This document shows positions 23,048 to 31,417 of a DNA stretch of 31,417 bases, one piece after another. The notes below the pieces were generated by a model that searched no databases, was not told the DNA's origin, and saw only the letters and a list, made by a program, of their open reading frames with translations. The position numbers were made by a program, and so were the translations under genes. Origin of the DNA: CAYQDR01 sp964416315 (lineage in GTDB: Bacteria; Methylomirabilota; Methylomirabilia; Rokubacteriales; DASRDR01); the NCBI GenBank assembly GCA_964416315.1, contig CAYQDR010000048.1, positions 1-31,417 of the forward strand. Reading direction: 5' to 3'. The number at the start of each line of letters is the position of its first letter. Position 1 is the stretch's first letter.

Positions 23048-24710
23048 GTGGCGACCAAGCCGAAGCTCGAGCTGACCTGGATCGGCAAGGAGAACCGGCC
23101 GCGCCTGGAGCCCCGGGTCCTCCTGGAAGATCCCACGCAGTCGTATCACGCGGCCCACCGGGTCACCGACCACGACTTCTTCGATAACCGCTTGATCTTC
23201 GGCGACAACCTCCTTGCCTTGAAGGCGCTGGAGCAGGAGTTCACAGGCAAGATCAAGTGCATCTACATCGACCCGCCGTACAACACGGGCGCTGCCTTCA
23301 CCCACTACGATGATGGAGTCGAGCATTCTCTGTGGTTGTCCCTGATGCGGGATCGGCTCGAAGTTCTCCGGAACTTTGCTGCGTCCGGATGGTTCTATCT
23401 GGATCAATATCGATGACGTTGAGGGCCACTATCTGAAAGTGCTCTGTGATGAGGTCTTCGGTCGATCCAGCTTTGTTGCTAACGTTGTGTGGCAGAAACG
23501 GACTTCACGGGAGAACCGAGCGGCAATCGGCTCCTCGCACGACGACGTTCTCGTGTATGCGATCGGTGGCCCAATAGCCTGGAGAGATGTCAGAAACAGA
23601 CTTCCCTCGACCGACGAGGGATACTCAAACCCGGACAACGATCCACGTGGCCCCTGGAGGTCGATACCCTTTACCGCACAGGGCTACCGCGCAAACCAGA
23701 TGTACACAATCACATCGCCGACTGGTGTGCCGCTCCAGCCACCTAGGGGCCGATGTTGGGCGGCAACCGAGCCGGTGTTTCAGGAGTACTTGGCGCAAGG
23801 GCGTGTCTATTTTCCACGAGGAGGAGACGGGAGGCCACGCATTAAGCAGTTTTCCGGCGAGGAGACAGGACTTGCTCCGATGACGTGGTCGGAAGCGGCG
23901 GACTGCGGGGACAATGAAGAGGCCAAGAAAGAGATCTTGGCGTTGTTCGAGGACCAAGAGCCATTCGCTACGCCCAAACCCGAGCGCCTCATGTGGAGAA
24001 TCCTTCACATCGCCACCGATCCAGGTGACTGGGTTCTCGACTCTTTCGCGGGATCCGGTACCACCGGTGCTGCTGCACACAAGATGGGCCGCCGTTGGAT
24101 CATGGTCGAGCTGGGGGAACACTGTCATACGCATGTCATTCCACGGCTTCGCAAGGTCATTGACGCGCAGGACTCGGGAGGTGTGACGGGGGTCACGGGG
24201 TGGAAGGGCGGCGGGGGCTTTCGCTACTTCCGTCTGGCGCCCTCGCTGCTGGAGAAGGATCGCTGGGGCAACTGGGTGGTCAGCAAGGCGTACAACGGCG
24301 CCATGCTGGCCGAGGCGCTGTGCAAGCTGGAGGGCTTCACCTACGCGCCGAACGAGACGGTCTACTGGCAGCATGGGCTCTCGACCGAGCGTGACTTCAT
24401 CTACGTAACGACTCAAAGCCTCTCGCGCCAGCGACTGGCAGCGCTCTCCGAGGAAGTGGGGGATGCCCGCAGCCTGCTCGTGTACTGCATGGCGTTCCGG
24501 GGGGGCGCGACGGCCTTCGCGAACCTGACGGTGAAGAAGATTCCGAACGCGATCCTCCAGCGGTGCGAGTGGGGCCGGGACGACTACAGTCTTCAGGTGG
24601 CAGCGCTGCCGCCGGCGCCGGAGGCGGCAGGTCCGCCAAGCGCGGCGCCGGCCGAGCGCCGGCGCCGGGCGCCAGCACCGGCGCTCCCTCTGTTCGACGG
24701 ATCGGCGTAA
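23048..24710 (+). pseudogene. N6-adenine DNA methyltransferase (type III Mod-like), frameshifted
   Basis: From GTG 23048 the first frame reads LIFGDNLLALKALEQEF and YIDPPYNTG (DPPY, residues 75-78), then hits a stop at 23416. Family sequence resumes one frame on as LLRPDGSIWINIDDVEGHYLKVLCDE and continues to LDSFAGSGTTGAAAHKMGRRWIMVEL (SAM loop) and 24710. DPPY before FxGxG is the beta order of type III Mod enzymes. The break is one extra T in TTT at 23375-23377 (two Ts restore LRNLLRPDG). The lesion is a genuine frameshift or a sequencing error. The middle (about 23390-24190, the target-recognition part) is visibly less GC-rich than its flanks, suggesting a swapped recognition domain. Confidence 0.85.
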
Positions 24711-24723
24711 AGGGGGCAGAGCC

Positions 24724-24963
24724 ATGGAGGCTCAGGTGTTCGACCGGATCACGATCGAGCCGGGGAAGATGAACGGCCAGCCGTGCATCCGCGGGCTACG
24801 GCTGACGGTCCGCCGGGTCCTGGAGGTCATCGGCCAGTACAGCTCGCGGGAGGAGCTCCGGGCCGACTATCCCGAGCTGGAGGACGAGGACATCCGCCAG
24901 GCGACCGCCTACGCGGCAGCCATGCTCGGGGACGAGAGCGTCGAGATCAAGACCGCCTCGTGA
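24724..24963 (+). CDS. DUF433 antitoxin
   Basis: 79 residues from ATG 24724, with a G-rich ribosome site, 13 bases after the methyltransferase. FDRITIEPGKMNGQPCIRGLRLTVRRVLEVIG and LRADYPELEDEDIRQATAYAA are classical DUF433 (VapB45-like) sequence with a small helix-turn-helix fold. It neutralises the DUF5615 PIN-like toxin encoded immediately downstream with a 4-base overlap. In most genomes the two form a stand-alone pair; here they are enclosed in a restriction-modification operon. Confidence 0.92.
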   Translation: MEAQVFDRITIEPGKMNGQPCIRGLRLTVRRVLEVIGQYSSREELRADYPELEDEDIRQATAYAAAMLGDESVEIKTAS

Positions 24964-25337
24964 AGGTCCTCCTGGACCAGGACGTGCCCCGGCGTGCGGC
25001 AGCCCTGCTGAGAGAGGCGGGCGTGGACGCGGTCCATGCCTCCGAGGTGGGCTTGTCGTCCGCCCGCGATGCCGAGATCATCGATTGGTGCCGGGCGCGG
25101 GGAGCCGTGGCGGTGACCCTGGACGCGGACATTCACGCCCTGGTCGCGCTGTCCGGCCTCACCACGCCATCCACGGTCCGGATACGTGTCCAGGGCCTCA
25201 AGGGCCCCGAGATGGCGCGCCTGATCTCGGATGTGCTCGAGACCCGGCGGGATGCGCTCGCGGCCGGAGCCCTCGTCACGGTCCAGGCCGGTCGTCTGCG
25301 GGTACGGCGTCTCCCGATCGGGCGGGCGGCCCGGTGA
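24960..25337 (+). CDS. DUF5615 PIN-like toxin
   Basis: 125 residues from GTG 24960. KVLLDQDVPRRAAALL carries D6 and D8, SARDAEIIDWCRARGAVAVTLDADIHAL carries D37, E39, D55 and D57, and the C-terminal strand ends RLRVRRLPIG. This matches the Mut7-C/PIN-like DUF5615 family, predicted RNases inhibited by DUF433. The start overlaps the antitoxin stop (GTGA). Its own stop overlaps the GTG of the restriction gene, so toxin and restriction subunit are translated as one coupled unit. The acidic residues are present, so it may be active. Confidence 0.9.
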   Translation: MKVLLDQDVPRRAAALLREAGVDAVHASEVGLSSARDAEIIDWCRARGAVAVTLDADIHALVALSGLTTPSTVRIRVQGLKGPEMARLISDVLETRRDALAAGALVTVQAGRLRVRRLPIGRAAR

Positions 25338-27997
25338 ATCCCACCGTCAACGCGATCAGCGGTCGGCTGAGCCTGCGGCCGCCCCAGCGTACCGCCCTGG
25401 AGGTGCTGGCCCGGGTGGTGGAGTTGGCCCCGCCGGCCAAGGGGACGGACGTCGGCGCCGCCCTCGAGGCGGTTCGGGCGGAGTTTCCGTCCGTCACCTC
25501 CTTCGAGCGTGAGTTTCCGTCCCTCTGCTTCGCCCTGGCGACCGGTGTCGGCAAGACCCGCCTCATGGGCGCGTTCATCGGGTACCTGTACCGTGCGTTG
25601 GGCGTCCGGCACTTCTTCGTGCTGGCGCCCAACCTGACGATCTACGACAAGCTGGTCCGCGACTTCACGCCGAACACGCCCAAGTACGTCCTCCAGGGGC
25701 TGGGAGAGTTCGCGGCGACACCGCCCGAGATCATCACGGGGGACAACTATGAAAGCCGGGCGGCGGCCCGGCAGCTCGCCTTCGCCCCGGTGGACATCAA
25801 CATCTTCAACATCTCAAAGATGAACGCCGAGGTGCGCGGGGGCCGAGCTCCCCGCATCAAGCGGCTGTCCGAGTGCATTGGCGAGAGCTACTTCGAGTAC
25901 CTGGCCGGACTGGACGATCTCGTGCTGATCATGGACGAGTCGCATCGTTACCGGGCCGACGCGGGTGTCCGTGTGCTGAACGAGCTGCGACCGATCCTCG
26001 GGCTGGAGCTGACGGCCACGCCGCAGGTCGAGCGTGGAGGCCGGAGCGAGCGCTTCCAGAACGTGGTCTACGAGTACCGCCTTGCTGAGGCCATCCGGGA
26101 CGGATTCGTGAAAGAGCCCGCTGTCTCGACCCGGGCCGACTTCGACCCGCGCGCGCTGAGCGAGGGCGAACTAGAGCGCATCAAGCTCGAGGACGGAATC
26201 GTGCTCCACGAGCACACGAAGGCCCACCTCCAGGTGTATGCCGACGGCAACGCGCTGCCGCGGGTGAAGCCCTTCGTGCTCGTGGTGGCCCAGGACACGA
26301 CGCACGCGGGCGAGATCGAGACTCTCATCAAGCGGGACGATTTCTTCGAGGGGCGCTACCGGGACAAGGTGATCACGGTTCACTCCAACCAGCGCGGCGA
26401 GGAGCGTGACGAGACCGTCCAGGCCCTCCTGGCGATCGAGAGCCCCGAGGAGCCCACGGAGGTCGTCATCCACGTCAACATGCTCAAGGAAGGGTGGGAC
26501 GTCACCAACCTCTATACCATCGTCCCGCTGCGGGCGGCCAACTCGCGGACCCTGGTCGAGCAGTCGATCGGGCGAGGACTTCGTCTGCCCTATGGTCGAC
26601 GGACCGGCATCCTTGCGGTCGACCGTCTCACGATCGTCGCCCACGACCGCTTCCAGGAGATCATCGACGACGCCAATCGGCCCGACTCCATCATCCGGGT
26701 GGGGGTGGTCATCGGCCGGGACATCCCGGCGCAGGCGCCCAGGCCGGTGGCGGTTCCTACCGTCTTCGAAGCACTGCTTCGTCCGGGAACCGAGGGGGCC
26801 CCGGCCCCGGCGCACCCGGCTTTCGCCGATCCACGCGCGCAGGCGGTGGCCGCAGCGACGCTGGAAGCCATCCGCGAGTTCGAGCGGCTGCCCGCCTCGC
26901 GAGACCTCCAGCGACCCGAGATCCAGGCTCAGCTCGCCGCGCGCGTGGCGGAGCGCCAGGCACCCGTCCAGGGGGGCCTGCCGGGCACGGACGAGCCGGT
27001 CGACATCGCCCGAGTGGTGGCAGAGACGACGGCGCTCTACGTCCGGCACACGATCGATGTGCCTCGCATCGTCGTGACTCCGGTGGGGGACGTGACCGCG
27101 GGCTACCGGGACTTCGACCTCGACGTGCGCGCGATCCGGCTCCAGCCGGTCGCGCGCGAGATCCTGGTCGAGCACCTCCAGTCGCATCAACGCGAGCGCC
27201 TGGAGGCCGTAGCCAGCTCCGAGCCGGAACGGCGTCCGGAAGACTACCTGGTGCGCCGGCTGATGGACTTCGACGACGTCTCGTACGATGAGCACGCCGA
27301 TCTCCTGTACAAGCTCGCCGGCCAGGCGGTGGCGCATCTCCGGAGCTACCTGAAGGACGAGGAGGAGGTCCTCAACGTCCTCCAGTTCCACCAGAAGACG
27401 CTCGCCGAGCTGATCCATGCGCAGATGGAGCAGCACTACGCGGAGCATGCCGCCGCCTACGAGGCGATGGTGTCGCGCGGATTCACCGTGCTGCGCCCCG
27501 CCAGCTTCACCCTACCGGCGGGGGAGACCATCCGGGATTTCCGCGCGACCGTCGAGCCAGGGCGTGACATCCGGAGCCTGCTGTTCGGTGGGTTCACTCG
27601 GTGCGCCTACATCGCGCAGCGCTTCCAGTCCGACCCGGAGCGGCGCTTCGCGGTCATTCTCGAGGGTGACCCCGACGTCCTCAAATGGAGGAAGCCGGGT
27701 CCCAGGCAGCTCCAGATCTATTACCGTGGCGATCAGTCCTACGAGCCGGACTTCGTCGTCGAGACGGCGACGGAGAAGCTCCTCTGCGAGCCGAAGGCGG
27801 CGGGCGAGATCGCAGAGCCGGAGGTCCGGGACAAAGCCCGGGCGGCGGCCCTCTGGTGCCGCCACGCCACGGACCACGCTCGCCTGAACAGCGGCAAGCT
27901 CTGGCGGTACCTCCTCATCCCCCACGACGCGATCGACGCGGGCCGAACCCTGGCTGGGCTGGTCCGCCAGTTTGAGGTTCCTGCCGAGGTGCGGTGA
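25334..27997 (+). CDS. Type III-like restriction helicase-endonuclease (Res)
   Basis: 887 residues from GTG 25334 (MNPTVNAISGRLSLRPPQRTALE). Walker A ATGVGKT (69-75), MDESHRY (DESH 201-204), ELTATP (225-230), VNMLKEGWDVTNLYTIVPLRAANS (381-404) and QSIGRGLRLPYG (410-421) are Res-type SF2 motifs. The C-terminus has YEPDFVVETATEKLLCEPKA (PD at 805, E-P-K at 819-821), a PD-(D/E)XK nuclease. The architecture resembles the family annotated as BPTD_3080-type restriction endonucleases. It would translocate from an unmethylated site recognised with Mod, then cut. If Mod is truly frameshifted, the host would be at risk unless Res also needs Mod to find its site, as in true type III enzymes. Confidence 0.88.
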   Translation: MNPTVNAISGRLSLRPPQRTALEVLARVVELAPPAKGTDVGAALEAVRAEFPSVTSFEREFPSLCFALATGVGKTRLMGAFIGYLYRALGVRHFFVLAPNLTIYDKLVRDFTPNTPKYVLQGLGEFAATPPEIITGDNYESRAAARQLAFAPVDINIFNISKMNAEVRGGRAPRIKRLSECIGESYFEYLAGLDDLVLIMDESHRYRADAGVRVLNELRPILGLELTATPQVERGGRSERFQNVVYEYRLAEAIRDGFVKEPAVSTRADFDPRALSEGELERIKLEDGIVLHEHTKAHLQVYADGNALPRVKPFVLVVAQDTTHAGEIETLIKRDDFFEGRYRDKVITVHSNQRGEERDETVQALLAIESPEEPTEVVIHVNMLKEGWDVTNLYTIVPLRAANSRTLVEQSIGRGLRLPYGRRTGILAVDRLTIVAHDRFQEIIDDANRPDSIIRVGVVIGRDIPAQAPRPVAVPTVFEALLRPGTEGAPAPAHPAFADPRAQAVAAATLEAIREFERLPASRDLQRPEIQAQLAARVAERQAPVQGGLPGTDEPVDIARVVAETTALYVRHTIDVPRIVVTPVGDVTAGYRDFDLDVRAIRLQPVAREILVEHLQSHQRERLEAVASSEPERRPEDYLVRRLMDFDDVSYDEHADLLYKLAGQAVAHLRSYLKDEEEVLNVLQFHQKTLAELIHAQMEQHYAEHAAAYEAMVSRGFTVLRPASFTLPAGETIRDFRATVEPGRDIRSLLFGGFTRCAYIAQRFQSDPERRFAVILEGDPDVLKWRKPGPRQLQIYYRGDQSYEPDFVVETATEKLLCEPKAAGEIAEPEVRDKARAAALWCRHATDHARLNSGKLWRYLLIPHDAIDAGRTLAGLVRQFEVPAEVR

Positions 27998-28057
27998 GTT
28001 CGGGCGCAGCGACAGCCAGCGCCCTGGGATTCGATGCGCTACTGACGGGGCCGGCCG

Positions 28058-31000
28058 ATGCAGCGCCTTGAGGGTCAGCTTTTCTGCTCACCCTCCGACC
28101 TCGCCAACTTCGTCGCCTGCGAGCACCTGACCCAGCTCGAGCTTGGCGTCGCGCTCGATGGCGGTCGCCGGCCGACCGTCGAGAATGCGTATGCTGACCT
28201 GATCAAGCGCAAGGGCGAGGAGCACGAGGCGGGCTTTCTCGAGGCGCTGGAGAGGGCAGGCCGTAGGGTCACGCGGGTCGGGCTCCGGGAGCCGCCGGAT
28301 TTCGAGGCCGCGGCCAGGGCGACGGTCGAGGCCATGCACGCCGGTGCGGAGTACGTCTACCAGGCCGCCTTTCTTCTGGACGGGTGGCGTGGGATCGCGG
28401 ACTTTCTCGAGCGGGTGGAGCGGGCGTCCTCACTGGGCTCGTGGAGCTACGAGGTGCTCGACACGAAGCTCGCCCGGCATCCACGGCCCGAGCATGCCCT
28501 GCAGCTCTGCTTCTACGCTCAGGCCGTTGGACGGATCCAGGGCACCGAGTCCGAGGTCGCCTACGTGGTCCTGGGGACGCGCGAGCGAATTGCCATCCGC
28601 CTGGCGAACGTGTCCGCCTACTATCGTCGTCTGCGATCACGGTTCCAGGCAGCCGTCGCTGGCCGGCCGGCCACGGCGCCGTACCCGTGTGAGCACTGCT
28701 CGTTGTGTGACTTCCGCCCGAATTGCGAGGATCAGTGGCGGCGCGAAGATCATCTGGTCCGCGTGGCCGGGGTTCGACGCGACCAGGTCGGGCGCTTCGT
28801 GGCGAATGGGATCACCACACTGACTGCGCTGGCGGAAGCTCCCGTCGAGACACGCATCCCAAGGATGCGTTTCGAGACGTTCGAGGCGTTGCGTGAGCAG
28901 GCCGGGCTTCAGCTGGACCGTCAGCGCTCGGGCCGAATCGGCTGGCGCGCGCTCCCCATCGAGAGCGGACGCGGCCTCGCCGCCCTGCCGCCGAGGTCGC
29001 CGGGCGACCTGATCCTCGACCTCGAGGGGCATCCCTTCTTCGAGCCGGCACGAGGCCTCGAGTTCCTCTTCGGGATCCTCTTGCTCGACGGGGTACGCCC
29101 TCGGTACGAGCCGGTCTGGGCACGCAATCGGGAGGAAGAGCGGCGTGCCGTGGAAGCCGTCGTCGACCTCGTTCACGCACGGCTCGCGTCGTGGCCGGAT
29201 CTCCACGTGTACCACTTCGCATCCTACGAGCCCAGTGCGATCAAGCGGCTGATGGGGGAGCACGCGACCCGGGAGTCGGAAGTGGACGATTTGCTCCGGC
29301 GGAAGGTGTTCGTCGATCTCCACACGGTCCTCCGGCAGGCCCTTCGGGCTGGAGTCGCGAGTTACTCGCTCAAGGAGCTCGAGGCCTTGTTCGGGTTCAA
29401 GAGGGCCGCGGTCGTGGAGTCGGGGATGCAGGCCATTCTGAGCTTCGAGCGGTGGCTTGCGACCGGGGACGAGAGTCTCGGCGCAGGCATCGCGGCGTAC
29501 AACGAGGAGGACTGCCGGGCGACGCTCGGGGTCCTGGAGTGGCTCCACGGGGTGCGGCCCGCCGACCTGCCCTGGCCCGCGCCTCCGCTGCTGCGGCCGG
29601 TTTCGGAGGAGGCGGCGGAGGCTCGCGACGCCGGGGAACGGCTGCGGGAGGGGCTGCTTCGGGGGGCCGAAGCCGGGACGCCCCGGTGGCTGGCGGCCGA
29701 AGTCCTCGAATACCACCGCCGTGAAGCCCGGCCGGCGTGGTGGTGGTACTTCGAAAGGCTGGGGATGACGCCGGAGGAGCTCGTCGACGACACCGAGTCG
29801 ATCGGCAGCCTCGAGCCGAGCGGGGCGGCGCCTGAGCCGGTGAACCGCTCCGTGGTCCATACCCTGCGATACCCTCCGCAAGACCACAAGCTGGGGCCGG
29901 GAGCGGCGCACGACCCTGCGACGGGAAAGAGCGCCGGCGAGATCCTGGAGATCGACGACGCGACGGGAACGCTGCGTCTCGCGAGGGGCCCGACACTTGC
30001 CACCGTCCCGCTCCCACGGGCGCTGATCGCCGGAGGCCCCTACGACGACCGTGTCCAGCGCGACGCGATCGTCCGGGTCGACAATTCGATTCGAAGAGGC
30101 GAGGCCCGCTACCCAGCGCTCCTGGCAATCCTGAACCGCGAGTATCCTCGCGTTCGGGGGTTCGCGCCTGGCGAACGACTGCAGACGACCGATCCCGCCG
30201 AGATCAGGGCACGGGCGCTTGGCCTGGACCAAAGCTATCTCTTCGTTCAAGGGCCGCCCGGGACCGGGAAGACGTGGACCGGCGCCCGCCTGGTGACGCA
30301 CCTGCTCGCCAACGGACGCCGGGTGGGGATCGCCGCGCAGAGTCACAAGGCGATCCACAATCTGCTCGACGAGGTTGAACGAGTTGCTCGAAGCGAGGGG
30401 GTGCGATTCCGCGGCCTGAAGAAGTCGGCCGCAGGGAACGAGGAGTCGGTGTACGAGGGGGCGTTCATCACGAGTGAACCCGACACCTCGAAGGCCTGCC
30501 GCGCAAGTCGACAGGTCGAGCTTGTCGCGGGAACCGCCTGGCTCTTCGCGCGGGGCGAGCTGGATGGGTCCCTCGACCATCTCGTGATCGACGAGGCCGG
30601 TCAGGTGTCGCTCGCCGACACGCTGGCCATGGGCACTTCGGCCCGCAACGTGATCCTCCTTGGCGACCCGCTCCAACTCGCGCAGGTGTCCCAGGGGGTT
30701 CATCCGCAGGGCAGCGGCGCCTCTGTCCTGGAACACCTCCTCGGAGCTGCGCCCACGATCCCGGAAAACCGCGGTGTCTTCCTCGAGCGCAGCTTCCGGA
30801 TGCATCCCGACGTGTGCGCGTTCATTTCGGAGATCGTCTATGCGGGCCGACTGTACTCCGATGGGTCGGCTGCCCGGCGCTCGACGAGCCACGGGACCGG
30901 CATCCGCTTTGTCTCCGTCGAGCACGAGGGGAATCGTTCTTCGTCCGACGAGGAAGTAAGGCGAATCGCGGCGCTCATCGATGACATGCTCAAGGGGACG

Positions 31001-31411
31001 TTCACAGAGAGCGACGGGGCGTCTCGCCAGCTGCGACCGCAGGATTTCATGGTCGTCGCGCCCTACAATGCGCAGGTCCGCCGCCTGCGGGCCGGGCTCC
31101 CGGAGGGTGTCCGAGTCGGGACGGTGGACAAGTTCCAGGGACAAGAGGCACCCATCGTCTTCTTCTCGATGGCCACCTCGAGCGGGGAGGACGTGCCGCG
31201 GAACCTGGCGTTCCTGTTCTCACGCAACCGCCTCAACGTGGCGATCTCGCGAGCGCAGTGCCTCGCGATTCTCGTCTGTTCGCCCCGGCTGCTGGAGGCC
31301 CGCTGTCACTCGATCGAGGAGATGGAGCTCGTCAACGCCCTCTGTGGGCTGGTCGAGTACGCCGCGGAAGTTGTCAAGTCGAGTGAGACAGTCGCCATCG
31401 GAAATTTGTGA
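28058..31411 (+). CDS. RecB/Cas4-like Fe-S nuclease + DEDD-like nuclease + SF1B helicase fusion
   Basis: 1117 residues, similar to TM0106-family RecB-like nucleases. The N-terminal nuclease (1-230) has C21 and C211-x2-C214-x2-C217-x5-C223 for a 4Fe-4S cluster, and VLDTKLA (D135, K137) with QLCFYAQ as the RecB active site. The middle (about 315-500) has LILDLEGHPFF (D321, E323), HFASYEPSAIKRL, DLHTVLRQAL and YNEEDCRATL (D485), a DEDD-like predicted nuclease. The C-terminus (from 725) is an Upf1/Dna2-like helicase: GPPGTGKT (732-739), IDEAG (845), LLGDPLQLAQV, SFRMHP, VDKFQGQE and LNVAISRAQ. It would process DNA ends. It lies 60 bases after Res on the same strand, so co-function is inferred. 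All sites appear intact. Confidence 0.9.
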   Translation: MQRLEGQLFCSPSDLANFVACEHLTQLELGVALDGGRRPTVENAYADLIKRKGEEHEAGFLEALERAGRRVTRVGLREPPDFEAAARATVEAMHAGAEYVYQAAFLLDGWRGIADFLERVERASSLGSWSYEVLDTKLARHPRPEHALQLCFYAQAVGRIQGTESEVAYVVLGTRERIAIRLANVSAYYRRLRSRFQAAVAGRPATAPYPCEHCSLCDFRPNCEDQWRREDHLVRVAGVRRDQVGRFVANGITTLTALAEAPVETRIPRMRFETFEALREQAGLQLDRQRSGRIGWRALPIESGRGLAALPPRSPGDLILDLEGHPFFEPARGLEFLFGILLLDGVRPRYEPVWARNREEERRAVEAVVDLVHARLASWPDLHVYHFASYEPSAIKRLMGEHATRESEVDDLLRRKVFVDLHTVLRQALRAGVASYSLKELEALFGFKRAAVVESGMQAILSFERWLATGDESLGAGIAAYNEEDCRATLGVLEWLHGVRPADLPWPAPPLLRPVSEEAAEARDAGERLREGLLRGAEAGTPRWLAAEVLEYHRREARPAWWWYFERLGMTPEELVDDTESIGSLEPSGAAPEPVNRSVVHTLRYPPQDHKLGPGAAHDPATGKSAGEILEIDDATGTLRLARGPTLATVPLPRALIAGGPYDDRVQRDAIVRVDNSIRRGEARYPALLAILNREYPRVRGFAPGERLQTTDPAEIRARALGLDQSYLFVQGPPGTGKTWTGARLVTHLLANGRRVGIAAQSHKAIHNLLDEVERVARSEGVRFRGLKKSAAGNEESVYEGAFITSEPDTSKACRASRQVELVAGTAWLFARGELDGSLDHLVIDEAGQVSLADTLAMGTSARNVILLGDPLQLAQVSQGVHPQGSGASVLEHLLGAAPTIPENRGVFLERSFRMHPDVCAFISEIVYAGRLYSDGSAARRSTSHGTGIRFVSVEHEGNRSSSDEEVRRIAALIDDMLKGTFTESDGASRQLRPQDFMVVAPYNAQVRRLRAGLPEGVRVGTVDKFQGQEAPIVFFSMATSSGEDVPRNLAFLFSRNRLNVAISRAQCLAILVCSPRLLEARCHSIEEMELVNALCGLVEYAAEVVKSSETVAIGNL

Positions 31412-31417
31412 GCCGCG

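Noticed and set aside
23371..23420. Programmed frameshift or long-repeat phase switch in mod
   Set aside because: The run is only three Ts, with no slippery heptamer, downstream knot or tandem repeat visible. A plain indel or read error is simpler.
20026..27997. DISARM system
   Set aside because: A SNF2-like helicase and a methyltransferase are present, but no DUF1998 gene, no PLD nuclease and no DrmA-type helicase. The Res protein is type III-like.
20026..31411. BREX or Pgl system
   Set aside because: No PglZ phosphatase, no BrxC-type ATPase and no Lon-like protease in the block.

Overview
The window is GC-rich bacterial chromosome with GTG and TTG starts, 1- to 11-base gene overlaps, a tRNA with an encoded CCA end, and a tripartite tricarboxylate transporter set. 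This fits a soil or groundwater lineage such as Candidatus Rokubacteria/Methylomirabilota or a GC-rich proteobacterium. No marker gene is present, so that placement is a weak inference.

Left part (1-5100). A PNPOx-family flavoprotein gene is cut at the window edge. A decayed SF2 helicase follows, resembling the helicase of TOTE conflict systems. Then come an intact tRNA-Glu(UUC) and, on the minus strand, an overlapping XPB-like helicase and DUF790/Bax1 nuclease pair, the bacterial counterpart of archaeal XPB-Bax1. A 5'-truncated DUF5615 toxin relic and an intact Phd/PIN toxin-antitoxin pair (5201-5922) close this section. The pair has a near-consensus promoter positioned for a leaderless transcript.

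Middle part (6145-19162). A compact plus-strand catabolic operon encodes TctC, an HMGL-like metalloenzyme, TctB, TctA, a KRCGH-type isocitrate lyase/PEP mutase family lyase, hydantoinase B, hydantoinase A, an MmgE/PrpD protein, an MFS carrier, a second KRCGH lyase and a truncated Asp/Glu-racemase-like gene. It reads as uptake and breakdown of a carboxylate or cyclic amide. Two copies of a G-rich hairpin repeat lie directly upstream of the GTG starts of tctA and hyuA. The second copy has become the C-terminal tail of hydantoinase B.

Right part (19151-31411). A plus-strand defence island begins where the racemase gene breaks off. Its order is an AbiEi-like antitoxin/repressor with a promoter-operator palindrome, a SNF2-type helicase, an adenine methyltransferase carrying a one-base frameshift, a DUF433-DUF5615 toxin-antitoxin pair, a type III-like restriction helicase-nuclease, and a 1117-residue fusion of Fe-S RecB/Cas4-like nuclease, DEDD-like nuclease and SF1B helicase. 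The toxin-antitoxin pair is translationally fused between modification and restriction genes. AbiEi has no AbiEii partner. This combination is the best candidate for an undescribed defence system in the window.

All family assignments come from reading motifs by eye. No database search was run.
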